From Synaphobranchus kaupii (lineage: Eukaryota; Chordata; Actinopteri; Anguilliformes; Synaphobranchidae), in contig CM056379.1 of assembly GCA_029718625.1 (NCBI GenBank), forward strand, positions 55,201,579 through 55,265,578: DNA of 64,000 bases, given 5' to 3'. The notes beneath the pieces are model-generated. The model was not told the DNA's origin. It saw only the letters and a list, made by a program, of their open reading frames with translations, and did not search any database. The position numbers and the translations under genes were made by a program. Positions 22,033 to 33,300 of the stretch are shown in pieces. Numbering within the stretch: position 1 is the first letter of the stretch; each line of letters starts with the position of its first letter.

Positions 22033-23381
22033 AAATTGTGATGATCCCACTCCCGTCCTGTTGTGTCCCGTGTTTTCCTTCTCCCCCTGTCTTGTGTTTG
22101 TCTCTCCATTGTCCGTTTTCCCCGTTGCTGCAGGTTGGGCGTGGTTTCCTACTTGTGTCACCCTGTTTCACGCCACTCTTTTCAGCCTATCCCATTTCCC
22201 CGTTCTCGCATGCATTCCACACTCTTCAATCTGCTATCACTCATGCATACATTCGCACATGGCACATAATTGATACCAATTAAGGTTTGTATTTAGTCAC
22301 CCGGTGTTCTCTGTCCTGGGTTCGTTCGTTAATTGTTGTCCGGACCAAGTTTGCGAAAGTCTCGCTCGCTTTAACGTTTGTAGTCTGAAACTTCTGGTCC
22401 TGTCTGGTTCTCTGTCTACAGTTTAGTTCTGTCTTGGTGTTAATTCACTCTGCTGAACTGTTTAAATCCTCAGTCTGTCCAGTCTGAGCGGCATTACCTG
22501 CTGTTCACTATTCTTAGTCTCGCTAACCACCTTGTCTACTTAAAGTCTGCCAGTCTGCAGTTGTCTGCGAATGCCTGCCTGTGTTGCGGTCTCCCAGCCT
22601 TCCACCTGACGTTTGTGCATGCAGCTTGGGCTTCTGCTATTACACCCTGCGGCGGTCCACGCTCACACCCTGTGCTGCGGCGTTGCTGATGTGCTGACGC
22701 TCCTGCCTCTGCTGTCGCTGTTGCCACCCTGCTGTTGCCATGCTGCTACTGCCGCTGCCCTGTTGCCACGCCGGCGTCCTGCCCGGACTCCACTGCACTG
22801 TCCTGCTCTACCGCTCCTGCTCCTGCTCATCCCCTGCTCCAAGCCACCCGGTTACCTGTTGCCATTATCACCCCTGACTTTACCTGCTCCCTCTGCTCCC
22901 GCACATTCATTACTGGACTGTCTGTCTTAATTGTTTCTCTCTTGGTTCAGGAGACAAGTTCGAAGCATAAATTATTGGATGCCTAGCGCTCCCACTCTCT
23001 GTCCTGTCCGTCTAGTCCGTCCTGTCCGTCAAGTCCAGTTCCGGCTTGGAACGATTCCAGTGTGACCCGTCAAGTCCAGTTCCGGCTTGGAACAATACCA
23101 TTGTAACCTGTCAAGTCCAGCTCCGGCTTGGAGCAATTCTGAGGTCCCGGTTGAGTCCAGTTTCCAGCTGGGAACTTCTACTGTCATTGCCTTTTTCTCC
23201 CCATGCTCAGGACTGCCCTGAGCTTAAATACATATTCATTTTTGCATTCCTGTCTCCTTGTCGTTGCATTTGGGTTCTGTCCTATTCCGGGGTCGTAACA
23301 GAAATAGATGAGACAAGTATTACATTGTAAGTTGGATACGAGCGTCGGCTAAATGCCTAAAATATAAATGTAATGTAAAAA
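22033..23381 (+). mobile_element. Short L2 tail insertion, itself split by an LTR
   Basis: About 85 bp of L2-like 3' end (tacattgtaagttggatacg, then aatgcctaaaatataaatg and a taatgtaa tail) is flanked by a 10-bp duplication TATTAACCTG (22023-22032 and 23382-23391). The LTR at 22037-23300 separates its first four bases from the rest. Confidence 0.65.
22037..23300 (+). mobile_element. Solo LTR, 1264 bp
   Basis: The unit starts TGTGATGATCCC and ends GGGGTCGTAACA, with a perfect 5-bp duplication GAAAT (22032-22036 and 23301-23305). It is pyrimidine-rich and has no retroviral coding sequence. It is unrelated by eye to the LTRs at 1431 and 9822. Near 23003-23175 it carries diverged tandem copies of a caagtccagttccggcttgg unit. 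Confidence 0.85.
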
Positions 23382-23661
23382 TATTAACCTGTTCCAAAGT
23401 TATGGAAAGAGTTTGGAGAAAGAAAGGAACTGGTCATCATCCAAAGCACTTTGCGCAGATGCCACATTTGGTAAATTCTCACATATTTAGGAGGCGTTCT
23501 ATTTAAGGCTTTATAACTCCAGGGGCCACATGTATAAACAGTGCTGAGCAGAAAAATGCCCTCAGAAACCCGCGTAAGGGAGTTTCCACGCAGAAATTCA
23601 GATGTATAAAATAACACGTGCTGTGAGAATCTGTGTACGTCTACACATGCTGGACACCATA

Positions 23662-25243
23662 CAGTTGAAGTCAGAAGTTTACATACACTTAGGTTGAAGT
23701 CATGAAAACTAATTTTTAAACACTCCACAGATTTCATGTTAGCTAACTATAGTGTTGGCAAGTCAGTTAGGACATCTACTTTGTGCATGACACAAGTAAT
23801 TTTTCCAACAATTGTTTACAGACAGATTATTTCACTTTTAATTCACTATATCACAATTCCAGTGGGTCAGAAGTTTACATACACTAAGTTGACTGTGCCT
23901 TTAAACAGCTTGGAAAATTCTAGAAAATGATGTCATGGCTTTAGAAACTTCTGATAGGCTAATTGACATTATTTGAGTCAATTGGAGGTGTACCTGGGGA
24001 TGTATTTTAAGGCCTACCTTCAGTACCTCTTTTCTTGACATGATGGGAAAATCAATCGAAATCAGCCAAGACCTCAGAAAGAAAATTGTGGACCTCCACA
24101 AGTCTGGTTCATCCTTGGGAGCAATTTCCAAACGCCTGAAGGTACCATGTTTGTCTGTGCAAACAATAGTACGCAAGTATAAACACCATGGGACCACACA
24201 GCCATCATACCGCTCAGGAAAGAGACGCATTCTGTCTCCTAGAGATGAACGTGCTTTGTGCAAAGAGTGCAAATCAATCCTAGAACAACAGCAAAGGATC
24301 TTGTGAAGGTGCTGAAAGGAACAGGTACAAAAGTATCTATATCCACAGTAAAACGAGTCCTATATCGACATAACCTGAAAGGCTGCTCAGCAAGGAAGAA
24401 GCCACTACTCCAAAACCACCATAAAAAAGCCAGACTACAGTTTGCAACTGCACATGGGGACAAAGATCTTACTTTTTGGAGAAATTCCATCTGGTCTGAT
24501 GAAACAAAAATTGAACTGTTTGGCCATAATGACCATCGTTATGTTTGGAGGAAAAAGGGTGAGGCTTGCAAGCCGAAGAACACAATTCCAACCATGAAGC
24601 ACAGGGGTGGCAGCTTTTCTGCAGGAGGGACCGGTGCACTTCATAAAATAGATGGCATCATGAGGAAGGATATATTGAAGCAACATCTCAAGACATCAGC
24701 CAGGAAGTTAAAGCTTGGTCACAAATGGCTCTTCTAAAAAGACAATGACCCAAAGCATACTACCAAAGTTGTGGCAAAATGGCTTAAGGACAACAAAGTC
24801 AAGATATTGAAGTGGCCATCACAAAGTTCTGACCTCAATCCAATCGAAAATGTGTGGGCAGAACTGAAAAGGCGTGTGCGAGCAAGGAGGCCTACATACC
24901 TGACTCAGTCAGGAGGAATGGGCAAAAATTCCAGCAACTTATTGTGAGAAGCTTGTCGAAGGCTACCCGAAATGTTTGACCCAAGTTAAACAATTTAAAG
25001 GCAATGCTACCAAATACTAACAGATTGTATGTAAACTTTTGATCCACTGGGAATGTGATGAAAGAAATAAAAGCTGATATAAATCATTCTCTCGACTATT
25101 ATTCTGACATTTCACATTCTTAAAATAAAGTTGTGATCCTAACTGACCTAAGACAGAGAATGTTTTCTAGGATTAAATGTCAGGAATTGTGAAAAACTGA
25201 GTTTAAATGGATTTGGCTAAGGTGTATGTAAGCTTTCGACTTG
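23662..25243 (+). mobile_element. Sleeping Beauty-type Tc1 transposon, near full length
   Basis: The left end begins TA-cagttgaagtcagaagttt. A repeated word (gtcagaagtttacatacac) recurs near 23867, giving the IR/DR arrangement of Sleeping Beauty-type elements. The right end (ggtgtatgtaagctttcgac) lacks the last few bases. Length is about 1.58 kb. Resemblance to salmonid Tss/Sleeping Beauty elements is recognised from known sequence, not computed. Confidence 0.9.
24043..24960 (+). pseudogene. Sleeping Beauty-type transposase, inactivated
   Basis: The N-terminal paired-type DNA-binding domain is open from 24043 (GKSIEISQDLRKKIVDLHKS). A frameshift follows near 24265. The next frame (24258-24737) carries the first catalytic aspartate in WSDETKIELFGHNDHRYVW but has in-frame losses in the WGCF region and after DGIMRK, then a stop at 24735. 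The remaining catalytic aspartate (DNDPKHT) and glutamate (PIENVWAEL) are still legible further on, so the DD34E triad is visible but split by lesions. It is not functional. Confidence 0.9.
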
Positions 25244-26910
25244 TACCTTTCTCCCCAAGCATTGAGGACCTGTGCCCTGATTGGGTGATGTGAGGTAAAG
25301 TTTGGAAGGAGGGGGGTAGGGGATCAGACTCCTTTCATGACCCGGATGGCTTATCGAATAGCTGACAAATTCACTTATTAATAAATGTGCACTTAGGTTG
25401 CTCAAAACAGGGCTAAGCATCATGAAATTATTATTAAAATATTCAGGGTTTTAACCTCTTTATAACATGTCCAAACATCGGCATTCTAGCAGGTGATTTC
25501 ACTCAACTATTGATTACTTCATCAGAAAGGGATGTTTGCTCCTGCTTTTAACAACAGAAGTTGAATAATTTTAGTACAATCATTAAATCTGTGCAGTTGG
25601 TGTAATCTTCAATTTGGGCAAAATATTACCTCCATGTGAGAAGACCAGTGCTAACACCCTGGTCTATGCTTGCCTTGAACCTGGAGTTGAGACAGAAATG
25701 TAAATCACAAACTGGCAGGCCTAACAACCATTACCTACATCAACCTTGATGATTTCAATTGAATGTAACAGATTTGCATTCAAGATTTAAAATGGCAAAG
25801 GATGCCATGTGGTATTCTCTGGCCACGCTGACGCTAGGCCCTGGATTCCGTGAATATCTCTGTTCTGGTGTTTCTCCTCAAAAGGAGACAAGACACCCTG
25901 ACCACTTTAAGATTTATATCATAGATAAGCCAGCGCCTTCAGCGTGACTTAATTGCCTTTGTGCCTGTGGACTAGGGGGCAGAGAGAAACGCAGATCCTC
26001 GGTCAGGTCAGCAGAGCAGGCCTCTGAGTACTATTGAATGGACTATGAGCAAGTTTGCCATATCACATTATACATTCTCTATCGGAGGCCGTAATGTCAA
26101 AGCTATATACCCGACACAGGAGAAATTAATATCTGAGTTGAGCAAAATCTTGGCGCTGGCGCCATGGCCACTAGGGAGTCTGCGCGAAGGGGTTAACCTC
26201 ATATTCATTGTTGCCTATTAAAGAGCCAAAACAACAAAAAATTACTTTTATGGACTGCACTTATGAGCCTCAACACTAGTGTGTGAATCTTTTAAGACCT
26301 GTTGTTAGTTATTACTGTAGTTAGTTATTAATAAAGAAATAGCAGACCATTTTTTGATTAATTTGATAATCTACACTATTTTTGTTGGGGATGGGAGCAA
26401 GGACTGTACTTAACATTGTGCTGCGTAGGATGATGTGTTTCTGTTCGCCTCTGGGGCATAGTTCAAAACACCAGAGACAGATGCGAAGTATGGTTATGGT
26501 AGTTTACTGAGGTTGGGCAAGAAAGTAATGGACAATTAACCTAGCTAGAGGCATGGACACTCTTGGGATGAGTGATGAAGTGGTGTAGGTGTTTGTGGTT
26601 CGGTAAACAAATAGGGAAATCTAAGTGTCAACACAGTACGGTGATACATGAATAATTAACAATATTAACAAACATTTCCATTGACATATAACCTAGAAAC
26701 ATGCATAGGTTTCTGGAATAATATATCAGTATTAAAATGAAAAAATAACATTACTCTACAGAGCAATAGATCACGCATGCATGAAGCTAATAAACCACAA
26801 TGCTTACAGAGCGATATATCCGTGCATGCATGCATCAAAATAATAAAGTAAAGGATAATTACACCACAGTGATACATGTCCTACAGCCCTGCACCGGGCT
26901 CAAAGAGCTT
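25244..26910. other. No gene seen
   Basis: No exon, RNA gene or complete mobile element recognised; AT-rich, with only short open frames. Confidence 0.4.
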
Positions 26911-27156
26911 ATAGGTGTAGTATGCAGGATTGTTAGCCTTGCTGTGGTCCTGTGTTTACAGTTAAGTCTCCTCCTCCGTTCTCAATTCCGCCCACTCAAG
27001 GTACCTGACTTCGGACCCGACTTTAAATACAGGCAGAGGAACACGGATTCGGCAAATGTGCGCAAAGACAGAGATTGCCAGTGCATCATAGATATGACTG
27101 AGCATGGTTATTTTATAATATTTTCAAGGCTAAAATTCTGCATGGTGAACCTTTAA
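26911..27156. mobile_element. MITE, about 246 bp, uninterrupted
   Basis: Inverted ends about 30 bp long (gtgtagtatgcagg...gttagccttg on the left and caaggctaaaattctgcatg on the right). It is the same family as the MITE broken by the Gypsy element at 7801-10625 and keeps the pre-insertion sequence. Confidence 0.7.
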
Positions 27157-29287
27157 TAGAGGATGAAGCATGCTGTCGCAAACGTATATAATATGTCGAG
27201 ACAGCGCTGCCAATAGAAACCAATGGGGAGCACATCCAAACCAGGAAGTTTTAATTTTGTGCTCATCTCACATGCGCAGTTGTGTCCTTGGAGTCACATG
27301 TACAACGAGGATGGCGCAGAAAGTGACGTGAAGACAGCTACATCAAAGCCCTACGAGTATGTAATGGCTTGCAAACTAACACACAAAAATGCGATGTAGG
27401 CCAGCTTTTTGAGTGCAAGTATAGATATCAGCAGAGGGCGACATTATATCCGGTGCTGAGGTTAAGAGCCGAAAGCTGGCCCATTGGTCGCAAACCACTA
27501 GCTTACCTATACTAAAATGGCGGCGCCTGTAGCGCGACATTTAGAATTACACTATTGTGGGCACTTATTATACGGTGATTATTACATATGTCACACTGAC
27601 CGACACAATTGCAAAACCAGCAAGGCAACCCAACAGCATACAAACAGTTCAACAGGAAGCTGATCTAAGCTGACTGTGTTGTTGCCCAGCCACTACATGT
27701 GAACGCTCAGGTTTTCTATACATCTCTCTGCTTGGACTGCCTATTTTCTAATTTTACTACTTCCAACAGAAACCTGCCCAACCCATTTTATTGTTTGCTC
27801 TGCTAGATCCCTCAATGCATTTCTGTTACAAATCATTCTGTCTTAACTATTACACCGGGCCGACCAGCAGAGGATGGGCTCCCCCTCTATAGCCGGGTTC
27901 CTCCCAAGATTTCTCCCCATCTGGGAATTTTCTCTCGCCACCATTTTGTTTTTTACTTCAAAATATTTGGCATCGCCAATCCCTCATATATATGCTCATA
28001 TACGGCCCCTGCTGCTGGCTCAGGAGAGTGAAGTAAAGACAACTCACGGTTCTCCTCCGAAACATGCGGTGTCACACCCAAACATACGCCATGCGCAGAG
28101 AGCAAGGCATAGGTGCCCTGGTGGCCAACAGTTGCTGCTCGATCAATGAACACTGCTATTCCCGCTGACTGAATCCCTCCCATATATCCCTTGGGTGATG
28201 CAAAGCTAACTGTGTGCCACTGCAACGGGGCTGCCAGCCTCAGTTGGCACTGGCACGGGTTGGATTAATTCCAAGCCTGTGGTGCTCAGAAATGCATCGC
28301 AAGCAGCTTTCTCGCCACCATTTTAATTTTTTTTCACCGTTTTTCTTTGGCATTTCCACTGTAAAGCGTCTTTGTGACAATATCTCTGTAAAAAGTGCTA
28401 TACAAATTAAATTTACTTGAACTGAATTGAACATAACTAACAAAAACGTGCACAAGCCCAACCAAACAACTCATCATGAGCCTGAAGTGGAAAGAACCAC
28501 CAAACTTTGCCACAATGATTCAGACTAAATAGTTCAACTTAAAACTTACTTTGTGTTCATTGATGCACACACTTGATTCATTCACCACAAACACTGCTAG
28601 AAAACCGCCATACACTTGGGAGCTAAAGAGAAATGCACAAACACCCCTTATCTCCTTTATAGCAGAGCCCGTACCAGAATGCTCTGCTCACTGGAGGGTG
28701 GAGCCAACAATCCCTAACCAATTAAACTTAAAATTACAAAGTAACGCACTGAATAAATTTGCACATAAGCTGAACATTTCTAACAATGTTTAAATGGCTC
28801 ATGTAAAACCAGTTATAGAATGTTGTTGTAACTTACTATTGCTGGAATATTTAAATCAACAGGATATAGCTAATGATCAACTGCACATCCACAAATTTCT
28901 CAATTCACAATTGGGTACATTTTTTATTCAAATGTAGATTGCATACATTAGACTAGGTTAGGTAAATAACAAGGATGTGTTTTTCTGAGAAATAGCACTG
29001 TATTCTCCAATTTCAGACTTATTATATGAAGTCCATTTTCTTGGTTAACCTAGAAATATAAATGTATGGCAGTCAGAATTAAGCTAGAGCCAAGATGATG
29101 CTGTGCAACTACTGTCTAGAGTCTTATGCTTATAGTTGGAAGAAGATCAAAGGAAAATGTAATTGCTTCAGTGGTGCATAATCATCGCATCAAAATAAAT
29201 ATTTATATCTCACAGCAACATTATATGCTTGACAAATAATATATTATGTTGAAATGTATTCTCACCCCTACAGTCCGTATGCCTAAA
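27157..29287. other. No host gene; LINE-like tail at about 27858-28432
   Basis: The blocks accgggccgaccagcagagg (27852) and taaagcgtctttgtgacaat (28362) with a tacaaattaaatttacttg tail (28400) look like the 3' end of a fish non-LTR retrotransposon, interrupted near 28000-28310 by other sequence. Elsewhere nothing is recognised. Confidence 0.5.
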
Positions 29288-29628
29288 TTTATCCATCCAT
29301 TATCTAACCCGCTTATTCCAGGTCAGGGTTGCGGGGGGGCTGCACCCTTACGGAAAAAGAATATACTGCAGTATATTGTAAATATATCAATTATCTTCAC
29401 AATATATTTTAAATATACTGCAGTATATTACATTTCAATAAGGGTGGGGCCTATCCCGGCATGCATTGGGCAAGAGGCAGGAATACACCCTGGACAGTTC
29501 GTAAATCCATCGTAAGGCACGCACACCATTCAAGCACACACTCATACCTATGGGCAATTTAGATTCTCCAATTAGCCTAATCTGTATGTCTTTGGACTGT
29601 GGGAGGAATCCAGAGTACCCAATCTCTC
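29288..29628 (+). repeat. Widespread fish interspersed repeat
   Basis: The blocks ccatccattatctaacccgc, cctatcccggcatgcattgg and gtctttggactgtgggagg are well-known pieces of a common fish repeat. The 88-bp MITE at 29351-29438 interrupts it. Confidence 0.65.
29351..29438. mobile_element. 88-bp near-palindromic MITE, copy 2
   Basis: Starts cggaaaaagaatat and ends ttacatttcaa, flanked by TA (29349-29350 and 29439-29440). It is a close relative of 19858-19947. Confidence 0.85.
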
Positions 29629-30075
29629 ATTGAGATGTAGTTTGATAAATCTGTACCATTTCCTTTTCCTTCTTACTTTACCTCTGGCTTGTGACTCTCC
29701 AGCTTGTGACTGGAGGCACTTCTTTCTTGGAAATCTGCCAAAGAGTTATGCAGTCAATGTGGAGTAGTAGTTTTTGTGACGTTGGATCACAGTGATCCTA
29801 AATATTCCAGACTTCATCTTCAGAAGATTTGATTGTCAACCTAGGGTTTGGTTTTACCTTCTGAGCCACTTTCCTTGCAGCATGTTTTGATAAAACATTT
29901 CTTTCATCCTCTCCCCGGCAATGTGGGGATTGGCCCAGACACTTTGAACTGATTATAGGTTCATACAGAATACAGTGGAGTCTGCTAGGTGTGATATTGC
30001 TATTATGCTATAGTCAATGGTCATTTCAGACGGTTCTGTCTCAACTTTAATGTTCATAATGGGTTAAATACATAA

Positions 30076-30116
30076 CCCCCCCCCCCCCCCTCCTCCTCCT
30101 CCTCCTCCTCCTCCTC
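30076..30116. repeat. Poly-C run and (TCC)n microsatellite
   Basis: Fifteen C's followed by about eight TCC/CTC triplets. Confidence 0.9.
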
Positions 30117-30274
30117 AAGATAACACAAGTTAATACGCATCTGTATTGAATGTTTGTGTATATAGTTTTTACAATACTTTTTTTTTTTCTGTGCTGCATT
30201 TTCTAATTACATTTTTTTTGTGTGATGGACAGCTGGCAATGACCTCTGCATCACAGGATAAACAGACAAAGACT

Positions 30275-30348
30275 AAAAGAGAAAAGAGAAAAGAGAAAAG
30301 AGAAAAGAGAAAAGAGAAAAGAGAAAAGAGAAAAGAGAAAAGAGAAAA
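30275..30348. repeat. (AGAGAAA)n heptamer satellite
   Basis: About ten copies of a 7-bp purine unit. An open frame runs through it only because the repeat lacks stops. Confidence 0.85.
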
Positions 30349-30349
30349 G

Positions 30350-33300
30350 GCAGGAGAAAAGGCATACAAAATGTCCACAACAGACAGAAAACAGAAACCC
30401 ACCTTAGTCATTCAGTCATACCGCCTCAGGCCTGGGAACGAGGCCCTTATATAAGGCACAATCATTTGGCCATTGGGAGCAGCTGAGCTGATTGTAATAG
30501 GCCTCAGCTGTCTCCCTGCCTACACTTAGTGCCAGTGCTGTCCAACAGAGGGCAGCACACTAAATCCATTCCCAGCATCAGAGTAGCATTAAAGATTTTA
30601 ATATTTTCATTATTTAAGGAAAGTAAACTGATTCATCTGCATTGTTATATTCTATTGAGTTTATGAATACATTTCAAGGCTGCTGTGTAAATTGAAAATC
30701 AAGCGACTAATTTAATTAAGCTAATTACAAGATGAAAGGTAGAACTGGAGACCTGGAGGGTTATAAGGACCCATGTGCTGAAAAAGGAAGCTTGGTGCTA
30801 AGAGGCTTGCTCACTAAACATTGAAAACATGGGCAGCTATAAATAGGACCTCAGCCCTCTGCCTATGTCATTCTTGCTTGTTTGGTGCAAAAAAAAAGCC
30901 TACACAATGATCCCAGTATCCCAGTGCTAAAACATAACTGTCAAAAGTGCCACAGGCCACCTCAGACCCAACCAGGGAACAGCTGGTACTTCCTGCTGGA
31001 GGAGCACACCAAACATCCAGAGAGATGCGGTTATTCAAACAAAAAGGAACCAAAGGACAGAGAGCTCCAGGTGACCTCCAAGCCTCCTGAGGCTGAACAA
31101 CTAAGGTTGCATTGGAACCTTGATACTGTATGGGAGGTAGCACCATACCTGCTCGTTAAATGGCAAAGAAACCTTGGTACTGGGACCATCTGGAAAGCTC
31201 TAAACTGCTTCTGTCCTCAAATGAAGTGAGGTCACATGGAAAAACAGATTGCACATCATTCCTTTTGTGTACGCCACTACCCAGAGATTACCTGCAGACA
31301 AGTGGGTGTATTTGCAGAGCCAATGAGTGAGCAGAGAAATGGGCCAAAAGGCAAACAAATTTCTACTCTAGAATTTTAGTGTGAAAGGGAAGTTCCAGAA
31401 TTTACTTTAGATATTAAAGAATTATCTTCAAATACATAAAAGGCTAGGGTACATTAAACATTCTGAGAATTGAACAGACATTGAAAGCCAATAACTGTTT
31501 TTTTTGTTTTGTTTTTTTGTTCTATTATGGCATTCTATTGGGCTGATGTCAAATAGAAATGAAGCCAGCAGAAGGTTTTTTTTTTCCGAATGAATTACAA
31601 AACAAATATTTCTACAGCCAAATGTACAATATCAGTGTTGAGAACATTTTGCATTGCTGCTTTTCAGCACTTGGCAGCATTTCAAATCTCTGCCCACAAC
31701 TGTAATGGTACGAAAAGGACTGCCTTGAGATTTCCTTGCACTCTTACGAACATGCTGGTAGGAAACGCTTCATTATCAAAACATTTTGCTTTATCAATCT
31801 GTTTTTACAACACATTCTAAGGCATTTAAAAAAATCCCGCAATCGCGTAAAAGTTACTTTGTTACGGCCTATAGTGAAGGTACTAGAGTGTTAAAATACA
31901 GTGTGCAGAACCTGCCACCTAGCGGTAAAATAGTAGGCTTTTCATGTTTTCGCTTTTTTTAACCATTCGTTTCGTTTGTAACTGTAAATAGCCTATTGTT
32001 GATCTTACTGGTGCTTTCATAGACAAAACAGTTGTTGGGGAAAAGGGCAATAATATAGCCTTAAGCTCGACCGAAATGATTCCACCGGATGTTCATATAG
32101 GCCTATGATGTCCGTGTAGAAGAGGGTAGAATGATAGGCCTATATGTCAGGCTAAATATCTTTTTTTTATTAAATGACTATGTCGACCGTGAAAACTCGT
32201 TCATCAGCACATACGCCTATACGGTTTCGCTCTAAGGATAGACTCAATCAGTCTTTCGTCTCAAACTAATCAGTTGATCACTAATCAATTATCCTACCCT
32301 GGTGGGTTTTCTCGGCACTTACATCAGCCAGTGTTGCTTTGCATTTATGTTCACCTACTATTGCATGACAAACATAAAAAAAGACGTTCTTTGGGCAGAC
32401 TTGAATGAATCATTTGAAATTAATCATCTAATTCATATACATGGATGTATATTTCACCTATTCGATAACTGCTTAATTTTACTGTAAGATACTTCATATT
32501 AGGCTATACTTTTTATTGGATACAATAATGCGGGTCTGGTCATATTTTGACGTTTCATGTGGCCCCTATTTAAATGGGCTACTTCAGCTTCGAATATTTC
32601 TTTGTACAATGTAGCCTACTATAGTTGTGATCTAAACGGAGACAAACCTTTTTTTATTGTGAGGATAATTTAAAAAGTGGGGATAGCCTGTAGCAATCCG
32701 TCTCTGTCGGCCGCAGCCGAACCAGAGTTGGCTATACAGCACAGCAAAAATCCCTATAGGGTGTTAAATGTAGCCTACACCAGTAGTGTTAGATTTAGCC
32801 TACACCAGCATTTTTGTTGTGTGTGTTAGTCTACTAGTTGTAACTTAGACTAAAAAATGGTAGGAGACAAGCTAATGTAGGCTATAAAATAAGAAATTAT
32901 TTTTGCATTGTAATTAAATACACTAGCCTTGAGTGTGTCAATGGATTGGATGACAGAATTCGGTGGACAAAAAAAAGGAATTCTTCAGCGCTCGTTCCCG
33001 TAGAATAAACATACCCAGAGCTCGTACATGGCGAATAGGTTATAGCGACCTCGGTACATCTGCTATAAGCCGAAGCGCCGCTTGGAAACTTGATGCTTGA
33101 ACAACCCAGTTCTCTCAAGCACAAGTGAGACAGAGGCCAACAACTGGAGTTCACGTAATGGCCAATGCGCGCTCACCGCCGTAATAACTCCGTGCCGTCT
33201 CTGCATGGTGTTCTGAACAGTTTTCGTGTATAGGCTAGCCTACGGAATAAGTGCTTATAGACAGAAGAAAAACACAAATAAATGGACAAAATGAACGGGT

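Larger units (their letters stand above)
21720..23480 (+). mobile_element. Tc1-like relic carrying two later insertions
   Basis: Readable Tc1 sequence on the left (gtcaagaaaactctccagga, then tggacagatgagaccagta) resumes at 23392 (ttccaaagttatggaaagag). Between them lie an L2 tail fragment and a solo LTR. The outer limits of the Tc1 are approximate. Confidence 0.65.

Noticed and set aside
22613..22986. Leucine/proline/cysteine-rich open frames
   Set aside because: They lie wholly inside the solo LTR, in low-complexity pyrimidine-rich DNA, with no domain.
30146..30454. Open frame with KREKRKEK repeats
   Set aside because: It is produced by the heptamer purine satellite; no conserved start context or domain.
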